Source: an uncultured Aquimarina sp. (GTDB lineage: Bacteria; Bacteroidota; Bacteroidia; Flavobacteriales; Flavobacteriaceae). Taken from it: 64,000 nt of DNA. Both the position numbers and the translations under genes were made by a program. How positions within the stretch are numbered: the first letter of the stretch is position 1; the number at the start of each line of letters is the position of its first letter. Of the stretch, positions 27,192-37,051 are shown in pieces. The notes under the pieces were generated by a model. It saw nothing but the letters and a program-made list of their open reading frames with translations, searched no databases and was not told where the DNA came from. Location of the stretch: the NCBI RefSeq assembly GCF_947495315.1, contig NZ_CANLYD010000004.1, positions 124,001-188,000 of the forward strand, given 5' to 3'.

Positions 27192-28160
27192 ATGAAGTAT
27201 ATTAAGTTTTTAAAAATAGTTATAGTTTTTTGCGTTTTATGGTCATGTGCAAAAGAAAATAAAATCGAAAAAGAAATAGCGGCAATACCTGTAGAAATTG
27301 GTATTGAACGTTTTGATAGAATTTTTGCGGATGTAACAGAAGAAAATTTGGCAGATGTAAAGATGAGATACCCTTTTTTGTTTCCAGAAAAAACTCCTGA
27401 TAGTGTCTGGATTCAAAAAACCAAAGATACCATACAGTTGGAGATTAATAACGAGGTGGAAAAGGCTTTTAGTAATTTCTCAACAGAAAAAGAACAGATC
27501 CAATCTCTCTTGCAACATATAAAATATTATTTCCCGGAAGTTATAGTACCAAGAGTAATTACTGTAACATCTAATGTCGATTATCAACGTAAAGTTATCT
27601 TATCAGATAATTTGTTGATTATTTCTCTTGATACTTATTTGGGAACTGACCATCACTTTTATAGCGGCATACAGTCGTATCTTAAAGGTCGTTTTGTAAG
27701 AGATCAAATTTTACCAGATGTAGCTACTATGTATGCTAAACAGTTGGTTGAATTACCAAGAAATAGAACTTTTTTAGCAAATATGATATATTATGGAAAA
27801 GAAATGTATCTAAAAGATTTGTTTCTTCCTGGTTTTTTAGGCAGTCAAAAAATGGCATATACAGAAGACCAATTTGCTTGGGCACAAGCAAATGAAGAAG
27901 AAATATGGAGGTACTTTATTGATCGTCAATTATTATATAGTACAGAAGCTGATTTGTTACCTAGATTCCTATATCCAGCGCCTTTTTCTAAGTTTTATTT
28001 AGAAGAAATCGATCAGGAGGCACCGGATAGAGTTGGGCAGTATATCGGTTGGAAAATAGTAAGTTCATACATGAAAAATAACAATGTATCTTTGCGGCAA
28101 TTATTATTAACAGATGCTGAAACGATTTTTAACGCTTCAAAATATAAACCCGTAAGATAA
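27192..28160 (+). CDS. gldB: gliding motility lipoprotein GldB
   Basis: Lipoprotein needed for surface gliding in Flavobacterium. From the ATG at 27192 the chain starts MKYIKFLKIVIVF and has a lipobox ending LWSC. The mature part begins with IPVEIGIERFDRIF and continues MRYPFLFPEKTPDSVW, both typical of GldB, and DHHFYSGIQSYLKGRFV. Length of 322 matches the family. An in-frame ATG at 27141 would precede the signal peptide by 17 residues and is rejected. The gene overlaps gldC by one base. Confidence 0.93.
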   Translation: MKYIKFLKIVIVFCVLWSCAKENKIEKEIAAIPVEIGIERFDRIFADVTEENLADVKMRYPFLFPEKTPDSVWIQKTKDTIQLEINNEVEKAFSNFSTEKEQIQSLLQHIKYYFPEVIVPRVITVTSNVDYQRKVILSDNLLIISLDTYLGTDHHFYSGIQSYLKGRFVRDQILPDVATMYAKQLVELPRNRTFLANMIYYGKEMYLKDLFLPGFLGSQKMAYTEDQFAWAQANEEEIWRYFIDRQLLYSTEADLLPRFLYPAPFSKFYLEEIDQEAPDRVGQYIGWKIVSSYMKNNNVSLRQLLLTDAETIFNASKYKPVR

Positions 28161-28498
28161 TGGCAAATACTCATAAATCTGAAATCAAAATTGAAATAGA
28201 ACTTGATGAAAATAAAGTTCCAGAAAAGTTGCACTGGACCGCTAAAGATGGTGGAATTGAAAACGAAGAAACCAAGGCAATGTTATTATCGGTTTGGGAT
28301 AATAAGAGTAAAGAAAGTCTTCGAATTGATCTATGGACAAAAGATATGCCTGTTGATGAGATGAAGGTGTTTTTTCATCAGACTTTAGTGTCCATGAGCG
28401 AAACATTTAACAGAGCTACGCAGGATGAAAAGATGTCTGCAACAATGAAAGATTTTTGTGATTATTTTGCAGAAAAACTGGAGTTAAAGGAAAAATAA
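28160..28498 (+). CDS. gldC: gliding motility protein GldC
   Basis: A 112-residue cytoplasmic protein that, in Flavobacterium, improves gliding and is thought to interact with GldB. Recognised by HKSEIKIEIELDENKVPEKL at the N-terminus and by DLWTKDMPVDEMKVFFHQTL. No signal or membrane segment. Translation is coupled to gldB through the TAATG overlap. The pairing with gldB confirms both assignments. Confidence 0.93.
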   Translation: MANTHKSEIKIEIELDENKVPEKLHWTAKDGGIENEETKAMLLSVWDNKSKESLRIDLWTKDMPVDEMKVFFHQTLVSMSETFNRATQDEKMSATMKDFCDYFAEKLELKEK

Positions 28499-28516
28499 TC
28501 TCATTTTGATATTAAG

Positions 28517-28924
28517 ATGTTACTCTTTTTGTCGACTGAAGTATCAAAAACCGAAAGGTTGAAAAGAACAATTATATTCATATATAACGCTGATGCTAAT
28601 ATTTGGAATAAGTATTTGGATTTTGCACATAAAATTATAAGTCCATCTACATATTCTTGCGATCTTTGTAGTTTAACACACGGAAATTTTTCTGAGAATA
28701 AAATTTGGAAAGAGTTTAGAGAGATTGTTTCCTATGAATTCGTTTTTAAGTATAAAGATGAATTTATAGAAGAATTTAATGAGGTTGAATATCAAAAGTT
28801 TCAGTATCCTATAATTCTAGAGGAAAAAGATAGTAGATTAGATGTTCTGATGAATGCTAACGAACTAAATTTGATGAATTCTGTAGAAGATTTAATAGGA
28901 GCTTTAAGAAAGAAATTGACTTAA
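28517..28924 (+). CDS. conserved small protein with CxxC motif, function unknown
   Basis: 135 residues, or about 121 if translation starts at the TTG at 28559 just before [12 protein letters not shown] beta strand (TIIFIYNAD) is followed by a helix and the motif [14 protein letters not shown], whose CxxC plus His could bind metal or be redox-active. The C-terminal half is acidic and ends in a helix. Similar proteins of this form occur in flavobacteria; I know no function. It is co-directional with gldC (18-base gap) and overlaps the convergent engB stop by four bases. Confidence 0.55.
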   Translation: MLLFLSTEVSKTERLKRTIIFIYNADANIWNKYLDFAHKIISPSTYSCDLCSLTHGNFSENKIWKEFREIVSYEFVFKYKDEFIEEFNEVEYQKFQYPIILEEKDSRLDVLMNANELNLMNSVEDLIGALRKKLT

Positions 28925-29526
28925 GAATTAGCCATTTTCTGGTTTATTTCTTGTATGTAGTTCAATACTTCGTCTTTACCTAATCCAGAAGAAGATGAGC
29001 TAATAAAATAGTTAGGCATCTCTTCCCAGTACTTAAGCATTTCATTCGTATAAGCTTCAATATTTAAGGGTAATTTGGTTTTTGTGAGTTTATCCGCTTT
29101 TGTGAAAATTATGGAAAATGGAATTTGATTTTCGCCTAACCATTGCATGAATTCCAAATCAATTTTCTGCGGTTCATGTCTAGAATCGATTAAGACAAAT
29201 GCAGAAACTAGCTGTGTTCTTTTAGAAAAATATGCAGTAATAAATTTCTGAAATACTTTTTTAGATGATTTAGAAACTCTTGCATAACCATAGCCTGGTA
29301 AATCTACCAAAAACCAATTTTTATTAATTAAAAAATGATTGATTAGTTGTGTTTTTCCAGGTCTTCCAGATGTCTTTGCTAAACTTTTACGGCTAGTTAA
29401 CATGTTAATTAAGGAAGATTTACCCACATTGGATCTCCCAATAAATGCATATTCGGGCAAATCGTTCTTTGGACATTTTGCTACATCGCTGTTGCTCATT
29501 ACAAATTCAGCGCTACTAATCTTCAT
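28921..29526 (-). CDS. engB: ribosome biogenesis GTP-binding protein EngB/YsxC/YihA
   Basis: GTPase involved in 50S assembly. P-loop [10 protein letters not shown] near residue 32-41, G3 motif DLPGYGYA, G4 motif TKAD, and a late SSSSGLG (G5-like). The start [15 protein letters not shown] is standard. Length of 201 is normal. The gene lies 14 bases downstream of the hydrolase gene on the same strand. Confidence 0.95.
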   Translation of the reverse strand: MKISSAEFVMSNSDVAKCPKNDLPEYAFIGRSNVGKSSLINMLTSRKSLAKTSGRPGKTQLINHFLINKNWFLVDLPGYGYARVSKSSKKVFQKFITAYFSKRTQLVSAFVLIDSRHEPQKIDLEFMQWLGENQIPFSIIFTKADKLTKTKLPLNIEAYTNEMLKYWEEMPNYFISSSSSGLGKDEVLNYIQEINQKMANS

Positions 29527-29539
29527 AAATTGTGGTTGA

Positions 29540-30304
29540 TTAGAAATTACGCTCCTGTAACCAAGAATGTAATAATTTATTAAACTCTTCTGGATGTTCC
29601 ATCATGGCAGCGTGTCCACATTTACTTATCCAGTATAAATCAGAATCGGGCAACAATCTATTAAAATCATCTGCAACTTCAGGAGGAGTAACATTATCAT
29701 TTCTACCCCAAATAATACAAGTTGGAGTTTTCATGTTAGGTAGGTCTTTAGCCATATTATGTCGTATGGCACTTTTGGCAATTGCTAATGTTCTTATAAG
29801 CTTATTTCGGTCATTAACTGTGGCATATACTTCGTCAACAATTTCTTTAGTAGCAATTGCGGGATCATAAAATACATTTTCTGCTTTAGCCTTAATGTAT
29901 TCATAATCACCTCTTTTAGGGTAACTTTCACCCATGGCGCTTTCGTAAAGTCCTGAACTACCTGTAATTACCAGAGCTTTTACTTTTTCGGGAAACATTT
30001 TAGTGCATAATAAACCAATGTGTCCTCCCAGAGAATTACCCAGTAAGATTACTTCTTTGTATCCAAGCTGATCAATAAAGTCTTTAAGATATTTAGCAAA
30101 AGTACCAACGCTAGTTTTTATCAACGGCATTTCGTATAGCGGAAGCTCGGGTATCAACACCTTGTATCCGTTTTCCGGAAAATAAGTGCTTACACCGTCA
30201 AAGTTACTTAAGCCACCCATCAGTCCGTGTAAAATCACGATTGGTGTGCCTTCCCCTAATTCAAGATAACTGAATTTTCCGTCTTTTTTTAATTCGTGCT
30301 TCAT
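29540..30304 (-). CDS. alpha/beta hydrolase
   Basis: 254-residue cytoplasmic alpha/beta-hydrolase. Oxyanion-side loop ILHGLMGG, nucleophile elbow GNSLGG (S91), the acid in [10 protein letters not shown] and the histidine in [13 protein letters not shown] give a full Ser-Asp-His triad. The cap domain is short. Relatives include esterases and meta-cleavage-type hydrolases; the substrate cannot be inferred. It is the first gene of a small operon with engB. Confidence 0.85.
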   Translation of the reverse strand: MKHELKKDGKFSYLELGEGTPIVILHGLMGGLSNFDGVSTYFPENGYKVLIPELPLYEMPLIKTSVGTFAKYLKDFIDQLGYKEVILLGNSLGGHIGLLCTKMFPEKVKALVITGSSGLYESAMGESYPKRGDYEYIKAKAENVFYDPAIATKEIVDEVYATVNDRNKLIRTLAIAKSAIRHNMAKDLPNMKTPTCIIWGRNDNVTPPEVADDFNRLLPDSDLYWISKCGHAAMMEHPEEFNKLLHSWLQERNF

Positions 30305-30537
30305 TAATACTTCTTACAAGAATTAAAAGCAAATATAGCATTTTCATAATTAGTTTGAAGATTTTTTATCAATACTGCGATATGATTTTTTTAGATTTTT
30401 TTAATCGATCATTTTTTTTAATCATGAATACGTCAAAACCAAGATTTTATGCCTCCAAGGATACCTTATTGATGGACAAAATATTAAAGTTTATGAATGT
30501 AGCTGGCCTCACTTTTCAATGACAACTTATTAACAAT

Positions 30538-30581
30538 GTGGTAGATTGTGGTAAAAAGTGGTAAATTTTTCAATATATTTG
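30538..30581 (+). promoter_or_regulatory. mraZ promoter with three MraZ-type direct repeats
   Basis: GTGGTA occurs three times at exact 10-bp spacing (30538, 30548, 30558), directly before a perfect -7 box TATATTTG (30574-30581). MraZ proteins bind short tandem repeats carrying TGG(G/T) about one helical turn apart in their own promoter and repress the dcw operon. A fourth similar string covers the mraZ start (30609). The boxes overlap the -33 region, as expected for autorepression. Confidence 0.75.
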
Positions 30582-30608
30582 ACTAATTATAGCAGCAAGA
30601 AAGCAAAA

Positions 30609-31079
30609 GTGGTAAATCTTATAGGTACATACGAGTGTAAAGCAGATGCTAAGGGACGTCTGATGATACCTGTTGCTTTTAAAAAACAACTTTCGCCTGT
30701 ATTGCAAGATGGATTTGTATTAAAAAGAGCTGTATTTCAGCCTTGTTTGGAGTTGTATCCTATGGAGGAATGGAATCTTTTGATGCAAAAAATGAATAAG
30801 CTAAATCGGTTTAAAAAGAAAAACAACGATTTCATCCGAAGGTTTACTGCCGGAGTAAAAGTAGTAGAAATTGATGCTAGTGGCCGTCTTTTGATACCAA
30901 AGGATTTAGTGAGTTTCGCAGGAATCACAAAAGAACTGGTGTTGTCTTCTGCGGTTAATATTATAGAAATTTGGGATAAAGAGCAGTATGAAAAAGCAAT
31001 TGATGATGCCGCAGTGGATTTTGCTGACCTTGCCGAAGAAGTAATGGGATTTGACGATGAAACAGATGGAATATCATAA
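30609..31079 (+). CDS. mraZ: transcriptional regulator / cell-division protein MraZ
   Basis: DNA-binding protein of the AbrB-like swapped-hairpin type that represses its own dcw operon. Two repeats of the signature are present: YECKADAKGRLMIP and EIDASGRLLIPKDL. I choose the GTG at 30609 (VNLIGTYEC) because this gives 156 residues as in relatives. The earlier GTG at 30558 is itself part of an operator repeat upstream of the -7 box, and would lie before the transcription start. It overlaps rsmH. Confidence 0.93.
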   Translation: MVNLIGTYECKADAKGRLMIPVAFKKQLSPVLQDGFVLKRAVFQPCLELYPMEEWNLLMQKMNKLNRFKKKNNDFIRRFTAGVKVVEIDASGRLLIPKDLVSFAGITKELVLSSAVNIIEIWDKEQYEKAIDDAAVDFADLAEEVMGFDDETDGIS

Positions 31080-31962
31080 CCCGGTTTTGCTAAAAGAAAC
31101 TGTCGATGGTCTAGCGATCAAACTTGATGGTGTATACGTAGATGTGACTTTTGGCGGAGGAGGGCATTCTAGAGAGATTCTAAAAAGGCTTGGACCAAAG
31201 GGTAAATTATATGCTTTTGATCAGGATAAAGATGCTTTACTTAATGCCATTGATGATGAGAGATTTGTTTTGATTAATGAGAATTTTAGGTTTATCAAGC
31301 GTTTTCTTCGTTTTCACGGAGTGCGAAAAGTAGATGGAATCTTAGGTGATTTTGGAGTTTCATCTCATCAATTTGATGTAGCAGAACGAGGTTTTTCTAC
31401 TCGGTTTGAAGCGGATTTGGATATGAGAATGAATCAGGGTGATGAGCTGTCAGCTTATCATGTGGTTAATGAATATGACGAGTCGGATTTGAGAACAATG
31501 TTTTTTCAGTATGGAGAGTTGAGAAACGCACCTAAACTGGCAAGAGCAATCGTTAGCTCAAGAAAAGATAAGCCCATCAAAACGAGTGCAGAATTAAAGG
31601 AAGTGCTAAAACCTTTTATGCCAAATTATAAAGAACATAAAATATTAGCACAGATATACCAGGCTATCAGAATAGAAGTGAATCAGGAAATCGAGGTTCT
31701 CAAAGAGTTTCTATTACAAACACAAGATGTATTAGATGAAGGAGGAAGAATCAGTCTGATATCATACCACTCTTTAGAAGATAGGTTGGTAAAAAGGTTT
31801 ATCAGAAGCGGGTTGTTTGAAGGAGAACCTGAGAAAGATGTGTATGGCAATATTTCTGTGCCTTTTAAAAAAGTAGGTGGTTTGATAATTCCTACAGATG
31901 AAGAAATTAAAGTAAATAACAGAGCACGAAGTGCGAAACTAAGAATAGCGAAAAGGATTTGA
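31057..31962 (+). CDS. rsmH: 16S rRNA (cytosine1402-N4)-methyltransferase
   Basis: SAM-dependent methylation of C1402 in the decoding centre. Signatures: YHNPVLLKETVDGL, the SAM loop VDVTFGGGGHS, GDFGVSSHQFD, FSTRFEADLDMRMNQ, and ISYHSLEDRLVKRF. Length is about 300, as usual. The start could be the ATG at 31057 or the one at 31066; both overlap the mraZ end. It is second in the dcw cluster, in conserved order. Confidence 0.95.
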   Translation: MKQMEYHNPVLLKETVDGLAIKLDGVYVDVTFGGGGHSREILKRLGPKGKLYAFDQDKDALLNAIDDERFVLINENFRFIKRFLRFHGVRKVDGILGDFGVSSHQFDVAERGFSTRFEADLDMRMNQGDELSAYHVVNEYDESDLRTMFFQYGELRNAPKLARAIVSSRKDKPIKTSAELKEVLKPFMPNYKEHKILAQIYQAIRIEVNQEIEVLKEFLLQTQDVLDEGGRISLISYHSLEDRLVKRFIRSGLFEGEPEKDVYGNISVPFKKVGGLIIPTDEEIKVNNRARSAKLRIAKRI

Positions 31963-32270
31963 AGCAAACAGTATATGATATATTAAAAGGTAAGTTTCTA
32001 ATTGCAGATGATGCAATGAAGAACTGGCGTATGCTGCTCTTTTTGTCATTTTTGGCAATCATCATGATTGCGAGTTCTCATAATGCAGAAAGCAAAGTTC
32101 ATGAAATTGCAAAATTAAATAATGAAGTGCGAGAATTAAGAACTCAATTTGTAGATGGTAGAACAGAATTGATGCAATTAAAAATGGAATCATCTGTCAT
32201 CGAAAAGATGACAAAAAAAGGAATAAAAAGACCAACAAGACCACCACAAAAAATAATAGTAAAAGAATAA
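31959..32270 (+). CDS. FtsL-like division protein
   Basis: 103 residues. A short cytoplasmic part, one transmembrane helix (about 26-43, MLLFLSFLAIIMIAS), then a periplasmic heptad-type coiled coil (KVHEIAKLNNEVRELRTQF) and a basic, proline-containing tail (RPTRPP). This is the form of FtsL, which joins FtsB/DivIC in recruiting the FtsWI synthase. Sequence similarity to model FtsL is low, as is normal; the position between rsmH and the penicillin-binding protein settles the call. The start is a TTG overlapping the rsmH stop. Confidence 0.8.
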   Translation: MKQTVYDILKGKFLIADDAMKNWRMLLFLSFLAIIMIASSHNAESKVHEIAKLNNEVRELRTQFVDGRTELMQLKMESSVIEKMTKKGIKRPTRPPQKIIVKE

Positions 32271-32277
32271 AGTTGTT

Positions 32278-34272
32278 TTGGCAGTAAAAGATAAAAACAT
32301 ATTAAACAGGTTATACTTCATTGCGGGATGTATGTTCATCTTCGCAATTTTAGTTGTGGTAAAGCTGGCGAAAACACAATTCGTAGAGGGTGATATGTAT
32401 CGTGCTAAGGGAGAACAACGTGTTTTTAAAACATTTGATATACCAGCAAACCGTGGCAATTTATATGATAGTAAAGGTAATTTGTTGGCTACATCGGTGC
32501 CTAAATATGACATTCGTTTTGATGCGGTTACGGTAACAGACAAAGATTTCAGAGAAAATATCACAGAATTATCTAAAGCATTGTCAAAAGAGTTTGGGAA
32601 ATCTGCAGAACATTACGATGATGTATTAAGGAGAGCTAGAGACAATAAAAACAGGTACTTTTTGATTCAAAGAAATTTAGGGTATTCTCAATACATGCGT
32701 GTTAAAAATTTTCCTTTGTTGAAATACGGTGCAAACCGTGGAGGATTGATCGTAGAACAGCGAACAATTCGCGAACATCCGATTGGAAAAATAGCAGAAA
32801 GAACTGTTGGGTACGAACGCCGCGATGATCAAGGGTATTATACCAGAGTTGGATTAGAAGGTGCTTATGGTCCCTTTTTAAGAGGAAAAGACGGGATACG
32901 TAGAAAACAAAAAATTGCAAAAAATCAATGGAAACCTATTGGAGATGCTAATGAAGTAGAACCTCAGGATGGATATGATGTGATTTCTACAATAGATGTG
33001 AATGTTCAGGATATCACACATCATGCTTTATTGGCTCAGTTAGAAAGGTTCGAAGCAGAACACGGAACTGTGGTGGTGATGGAAACCAGAACTGGAGAGA
33101 TAAAGGCAATTTCTAATCTTGGTCGTACTAAATCAGGTAAATACTACGAAAAATTGAATTATGCAGTAGGAGAATCTCACGAACCAGGATCAACATTTAA
33201 ACTAATGGCTATGGTGGCAGCTTTAGAAGATAAAGTTATTGACTCTAGTTATGTGGTAGATACAGAAAATGGTCGTGTAAAATTTTATGATAGAGTTGTA
33301 AAGGATTCCAAATGGGGTGGATACGGAAAAATATCTGCCGCAAAAGCATTTGAATTATCATCAAATACTGCTTTTGCAAAGATAATTGACGAAAATTATA
33401 AGAATGACCCAAAGAAGTTTGTGAACCGATTAATGAATATGGGGTTACATAAAACCTTAGGATTATCTATTAAAGGTGAGGGCAAACCAAAAATCCCTTA
33501 TCCAGGTGATAAAGATTGGTATGGCACAACACTGCCATGGATGGCGCACGGATACGGTGTTGCAATAACTCCGTTGCAAACATTAGCTTTCTACAATGCT
33601 ATTGCTAATAATGGGGAGATGGTAAAGCCACGTTTCATAAAAGAAGTAAAGGCTTGGGATAAAACCAAAGAAAGGTTTGATAAAGAGGTGCTTAATCCTG
33701 CAATATGTTCTAAGGAAACTGCGAAAATTGTGCAGGAAATGATGAAAAATGTAGTAATCAGAGGAACAGCCGATAATATACAGACCGAGAATTTTCAGAT
33801 AGCTGGAAAGACAGGTACATGTTGGGGTAATTATGGGAAAGCTAAAGAAAGAGAGTATATATCCTCTTTTGCGGGGTATTTTCCTGCAGAAGATCCTAGA
33901 TATTCTTGTATAGTGGTTATTCATAAGCCTAATAAAGAAAAAGGATACTACGGAAATATCGTTGCAGCTCCGGTTTTTAAAACAATAGCTCTAAAAGTTT
34001 ATAACGATATACCAGTTGTGGATGAGGTGTCTCCCAACATTGTTGAAAGCAAAGAAATAGCAAAAAGCTATGAGGAATACTTTCAGAAAGCGCGAAAATA
34101 TAAAACTATAATGCCAAACTTAAAAGGGATGCCGGCTATGGATGTTATTTCTCTTTTAGAAAATATGGGATTAAAAGTAGAAGTAAAAGGCTCGGGTAAA
34201 GTAAAGAGTCAATCGATAGAACCAGGAACCAAAGTACAAACCAATCAAACTATTAGAATAGAGTTATCGTGA
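32278..34272 (+). CDS. ftsI: division-specific class B penicillin-binding protein (FtsI type) with PASTA domain
   Basis: Septal peptidoglycan transpeptidase. One N-terminal membrane anchor (about 12-32), dimerisation domain with IPANRGNLYDSKGN, and a transpeptidase domain with SxxK (S305-T-F-K308), SxN (S361-S-N) and KTG (K511-T-G). A C-terminal PASTA domain is visible at about 605-664 (MPNLKGMPAMDVISLLENMG). PASTA on FtsI is usual in Bacteroidota. The start is TTG at 32278, seven bases after ftsL. It overlaps murE by four bases. Confidence 0.93.
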   Translation: MAVKDKNILNRLYFIAGCMFIFAILVVVKLAKTQFVEGDMYRAKGEQRVFKTFDIPANRGNLYDSKGNLLATSVPKYDIRFDAVTVTDKDFRENITELSKALSKEFGKSAEHYDDVLRRARDNKNRYFLIQRNLGYSQYMRVKNFPLLKYGANRGGLIVEQRTIREHPIGKIAERTVGYERRDDQGYYTRVGLEGAYGPFLRGKDGIRRKQKIAKNQWKPIGDANEVEPQDGYDVISTIDVNVQDITHHALLAQLERFEAEHGTVVVMETRTGEIKAISNLGRTKSGKYYEKLNYAVGESHEPGSTFKLMAMVAALEDKVIDSSYVVDTENGRVKFYDRVVKDSKWGGYGKISAAKAFELSSNTAFAKIIDENYKNDPKKFVNRLMNMGLHKTLGLSIKGEGKPKIPYPGDKDWYGTTLPWMAHGYGVAITPLQTLAFYNAIANNGEMVKPRFIKEVKAWDKTKERFDKEVLNPAICSKETAKIVQEMMKNVVIRGTADNIQTENFQIAGKTGTCWGNYGKAKEREYISSFAGYFPAEDPRYSCIVVIHKPNKEKGYYGNIVAAPVFKTIALKVYNDIPVVDEVSPNIVESKEIAKSYEEYFQKARKYKTIMPNLKGMPAMDVISLLENMGLKVEVKGSGKVKSQSIEPGTKVQTNQTIRIELS

Positions 34273-35732
34273 TCGAGTTAAAAGATATTTTATATAAAGT
34301 CCCTATGAATGCTGTTGTTGGAAACACAACCACAAGTATTAAAAAGGTTGAATTCGATTCAAGAAAAGTCGAACAGAATGATGTGTTTGTTGCGATTAAG
34401 GGAACTGTGGTAGATGGTCATGATTATATAGAAAAGGCCATTAATCAAGGAGCAATCGCTATCATATGCGAAACAATGCCAGAATTCTTGATTGATGGTT
34501 TAGTATATGTCCAGGTAGAAGATGCACAGAGAGCACTGGCAATTATCGCGGCCAATTATTATGGGTCTCCATCAGAGAATTTAAAACTTGTGGGAGTAAC
34601 AGGTACTAACGGAAAAACAACCATAGCTACTTTGTTGTATCAACTCTTTAAAAAGGCTGGTTATAAAGTTGGTTTGCTATCTACGGTAAAAATTCTTGTT
34701 GATGATTTAGAATATAAGGCAACCCATACAACGCCAGATTCTTTAACAATAAACTACTACCTAAAGGAAATGAATGATACCGGTGTAGAATATTGTTTTA
34801 TGGAAGTAAGCTCTCACGGAATTGATCAGAAGCGTACAGCTGGATTGGTGTTTGAAGGAGGTGTTTTTACGAATCTGTCACATGATCATCTTGATTATCA
34901 CAATACTTTTAAAGAGTATAGGGATGTAAAAAAAGTATTTTTTGATGAATTAGGTAATAAGGCATTTGCATTAACTAATAAAGATGATAAAAACGGAAGC
35001 TTCATGCTTCAAAATACGAAGGCTAAACAATATACGTATGCATTAAAATCTTATGCAGATTTTAGGGGGCAAATTTTAGAGAATAGCCTTGGTGGGCTGC
35101 TGTTGAAGATAAACGATAATGATGTTTGGACAAGACTTATAGGAAGTTTTAATGCCTATAATCTATTAGCAATTTTTGGAACTGCAGAATTATTAGGACT
35201 TGAAACTTTGGAGATTTTACAGCTACTAAGTGATCTGGAAAGTGTTAGTGGAAGATTTCAATATCTAATTTCAGATAAAAAGATTACTGCTATAGTTGAT
35301 TATGCACACACACCGGATGCTCTGAAGAATGTGTTAGAAACAATTAATGATATACGAACCAATAATGAAACTTTAATTACCGTGGTAGGTTGTGGAGGTG
35401 ATAGAGATAAAGGAAAAAGGCCTGTGATGGGTAATATCGCTACTACATTAAGTAATAAAGTGGTTTTTACTAGTGATAACCCAAGAACAGAGAGTGCCGA
35501 ACAAATTATTGAAGATATAGAGAAAGGTGTAGAACCTCAGAATTATAAGAAAATAATGTCAATTACAGATAGAAAGCAGGCTATAAGAACTGCTTGTCAA
35601 TTCGCAGAAGAGAACGATATTATTTTGATAGCAGGCAAAGGTCATGAAACCTATCAGGAAATAAATGGAGAGCGAATAGATTTTAATGATTTTGAAATAG
35701 TAAAAGAAGAACTAAAAAAAATAGGAAAATAA
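34269..35732 (+). CDS. murE: UDP-MurNAc-tripeptide ligase (meso-diaminopimelate adding)
   Basis: Adds the third amino acid to the stem peptide. ATP loop GVTGTNGKTTI near residue 113-123, THTTPDS, and the central DYAHTPDAL. The motif DNPRTESA contains the DNPR signature that marks meso-diaminopimelate specificity. Length of 487 is normal. Start overlaps the ftsI stop (ATGA-like GTGA). Confidence 0.95.
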   Translation: MIELKDILYKVPMNAVVGNTTTSIKKVEFDSRKVEQNDVFVAIKGTVVDGHDYIEKAINQGAIAIICETMPEFLIDGLVYVQVEDAQRALAIIAANYYGSPSENLKLVGVTGTNGKTTIATLLYQLFKKAGYKVGLLSTVKILVDDLEYKATHTTPDSLTINYYLKEMNDTGVEYCFMEVSSHGIDQKRTAGLVFEGGVFTNLSHDHLDYHNTFKEYRDVKKVFFDELGNKAFALTNKDDKNGSFMLQNTKAKQYTYALKSYADFRGQILENSLGGLLLKINDNDVWTRLIGSFNAYNLLAIFGTAELLGLETLEILQLLSDLESVSGRFQYLISDKKITAIVDYAHTPDALKNVLETINDIRTNNETLITVVGCGGDRDKGKRPVMGNIATTLSNKVVFTSDNPRTESAEQIIEDIEKGVEPQNYKKIMSITDRKQAIRTACQFAEENDIILIAGKGHETYQEINGERIDFNDFEIVKEELKKIGK

Positions 35733-35787
35733 ATAAATCCTTTCAATGCTGTTCTGTTTAGAATGGAGATAAAAGGTGAAGATATAT

Positions 35788-37017
35788 ATGTTATATTATT
35801 TGTTTCAATATTTAGAAAGTGAATACCAATTTCCTGGAGCATCCTTGTTTCAGTTTATCACATTTAGGGCGGCAATGGCAATTATTCTATCGCTATTGAT
35901 TTCTACTATTTATGGTAAACGAATCATAATTTTTCTGCAAAAAAAACAGATGGGGGAGAGTATTAGGGAGCTTGGTTTAGATGGACAGGCTGAAAAAGCA
36001 GGTACTCCAACTATGGGTGGAATTATAATAATTTTAGCTACACTAGTTCCAGCACTACTTTTTGCTAAACTTGACAATATTTATATCATCCTCTTGATCA
36101 TAACCACTTTGTGGATGGGTGTTATTGGTTTTACAGATGATTACTTAAAAATTAAAAAGAAAGATAAAGAAGGATTAGCCGGGAGATTTAAGGTAATAGG
36201 CCAAGTGGGACTTGGACTTATTGTGGGGTGTACTATGTATTTTCATGATGATATTACAGTTAAAGAAGAAAAGGTTAATTCTGATATAGAACAAGTTGTA
36301 ACGGTAGAAGGTGAATCGGATTTTAACCCTGCAATCAAATCTACAAAAACAACCTTGCCGTTTATTAAAAATAATGAGTTTGATTATGCTAGCTTGATTA
36401 CATGGATCAATCCAAGTTTAGCTAATTACGCTTGGTTAGTTTTTATTCCTATTGTGATTTTTATTGTAACAGCTGTTTCTAATGGAGCTAATCTTACAGA
36501 TGGAATCGATGGATTGGCCGCTGGTTCCTCAGCGATTATTGTGCTCACACTGGCATTATTTGCTTGGGTATCAGGTAATATTGTTTTCTCTGATTATCTC
36601 AATGTAATGTATATCCCTAATTCTGGTGAGATGACGATTTACATAGCCGCATTTGCAGGAGCATTGGTCGGTTTTTTATGGTATAACACCTATCCGGCAC
36701 AAGTTTTTATGGGAGATACTGGTAGTTTGACAATTGGAGGGATAATAGCAGTAATAGCCATTGCAATACGTAAAGAATTTTTGATTCCGATTGTATGCGG
36801 AATCTTTTTCATAGAAATCGTATCAGTGATGATGCAAGTGAGTTGGTTTAAATATACCAAGAAAAAATATGGGGATGGAAGAAGAATATTTTTAATGTCG
36901 CCATTACATCATCATTATCAGAAAAAAGGAATACACGAAAGTAAGATTGTAGCTAGATTTTGGATTATCGGAATTTTTCTGGCAATCATTGCTGTGATTA
37001 CTTTAAAAGTGAGATAA
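35788..37017 (+). CDS. mraY: phospho-MurNAc-pentapeptide transferase
   Basis: Integral membrane enzyme that makes lipid I from UDP-MurNAc-pentapeptide and undecaprenyl phosphate. I start at the ATG at 35788 ([10 protein letters not shown]), 409 residues. About ten transmembrane helices. Catalytic acidic motifs are visible: [25 protein letters not shown], and [11 protein letters not shown], plus the late histidine loop [11 protein letters not shown] hydrophilic insert of about 50 residues (around 160-205) is the usual Bacteroidota addition. A foreign-looking gene separates it from murD. Confidence 0.95.
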   Translation: MLYYLFQYLESEYQFPGASLFQFITFRAAMAIILSLLISTIYGKRIIIFLQKKQMGESIRELGLDGQAEKAGTPTMGGIIIILATLVPALLFAKLDNIYIILLIITTLWMGVIGFTDDYLKIKKKDKEGLAGRFKVIGQVGLGLIVGCTMYFHDDITVKEEKVNSDIEQVVTVEGESDFNPAIKSTKTTLPFIKNNEFDYASLITWINPSLANYAWLVFIPIVIFIVTAVSNGANLTDGIDGLAAGSSAIIVLTLALFAWVSGNIVFSDYLNVMYIPNSGEMTIYIAAFAGALVGFLWYNTYPAQVFMGDTGSLTIGGIIAVIAIAIRKEFLIPIVCGIFFIEIVSVMMQVSWFKYTKKKYGDGRRIFLMSPLHHHYQKKGIHESKIVARFWIIGIFLAIIAVITLKVR

Positions 37018-37019
37018 GA

Positions 37020-37051
37020 ATTTAAGATATAAGATTTTAGATTAACGATTT
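37020..37051 (+). repeat. AT-rich TAAGAT/TTTAGATT repeat before the four-helix-bundle gene
   Basis: Direct repeats of TAAGAT and TTTAGATT-like units fill the gap after mraY. Such strings often border four-helix-bundle (IVP-type) genes and other intergenic sites in Bacteroidota. Together with the ATCGTRA repeat at 37392-37412 it brackets the 37052 gene. Confidence 0.45.

Noticed and set aside
30558..30608. GTG at 30558 as the mraZ start
   Set aside because: It is the third operator repeat, upstream of the -7 box at 30574-30581, and would add 17 residues absent from MraZ proteins.
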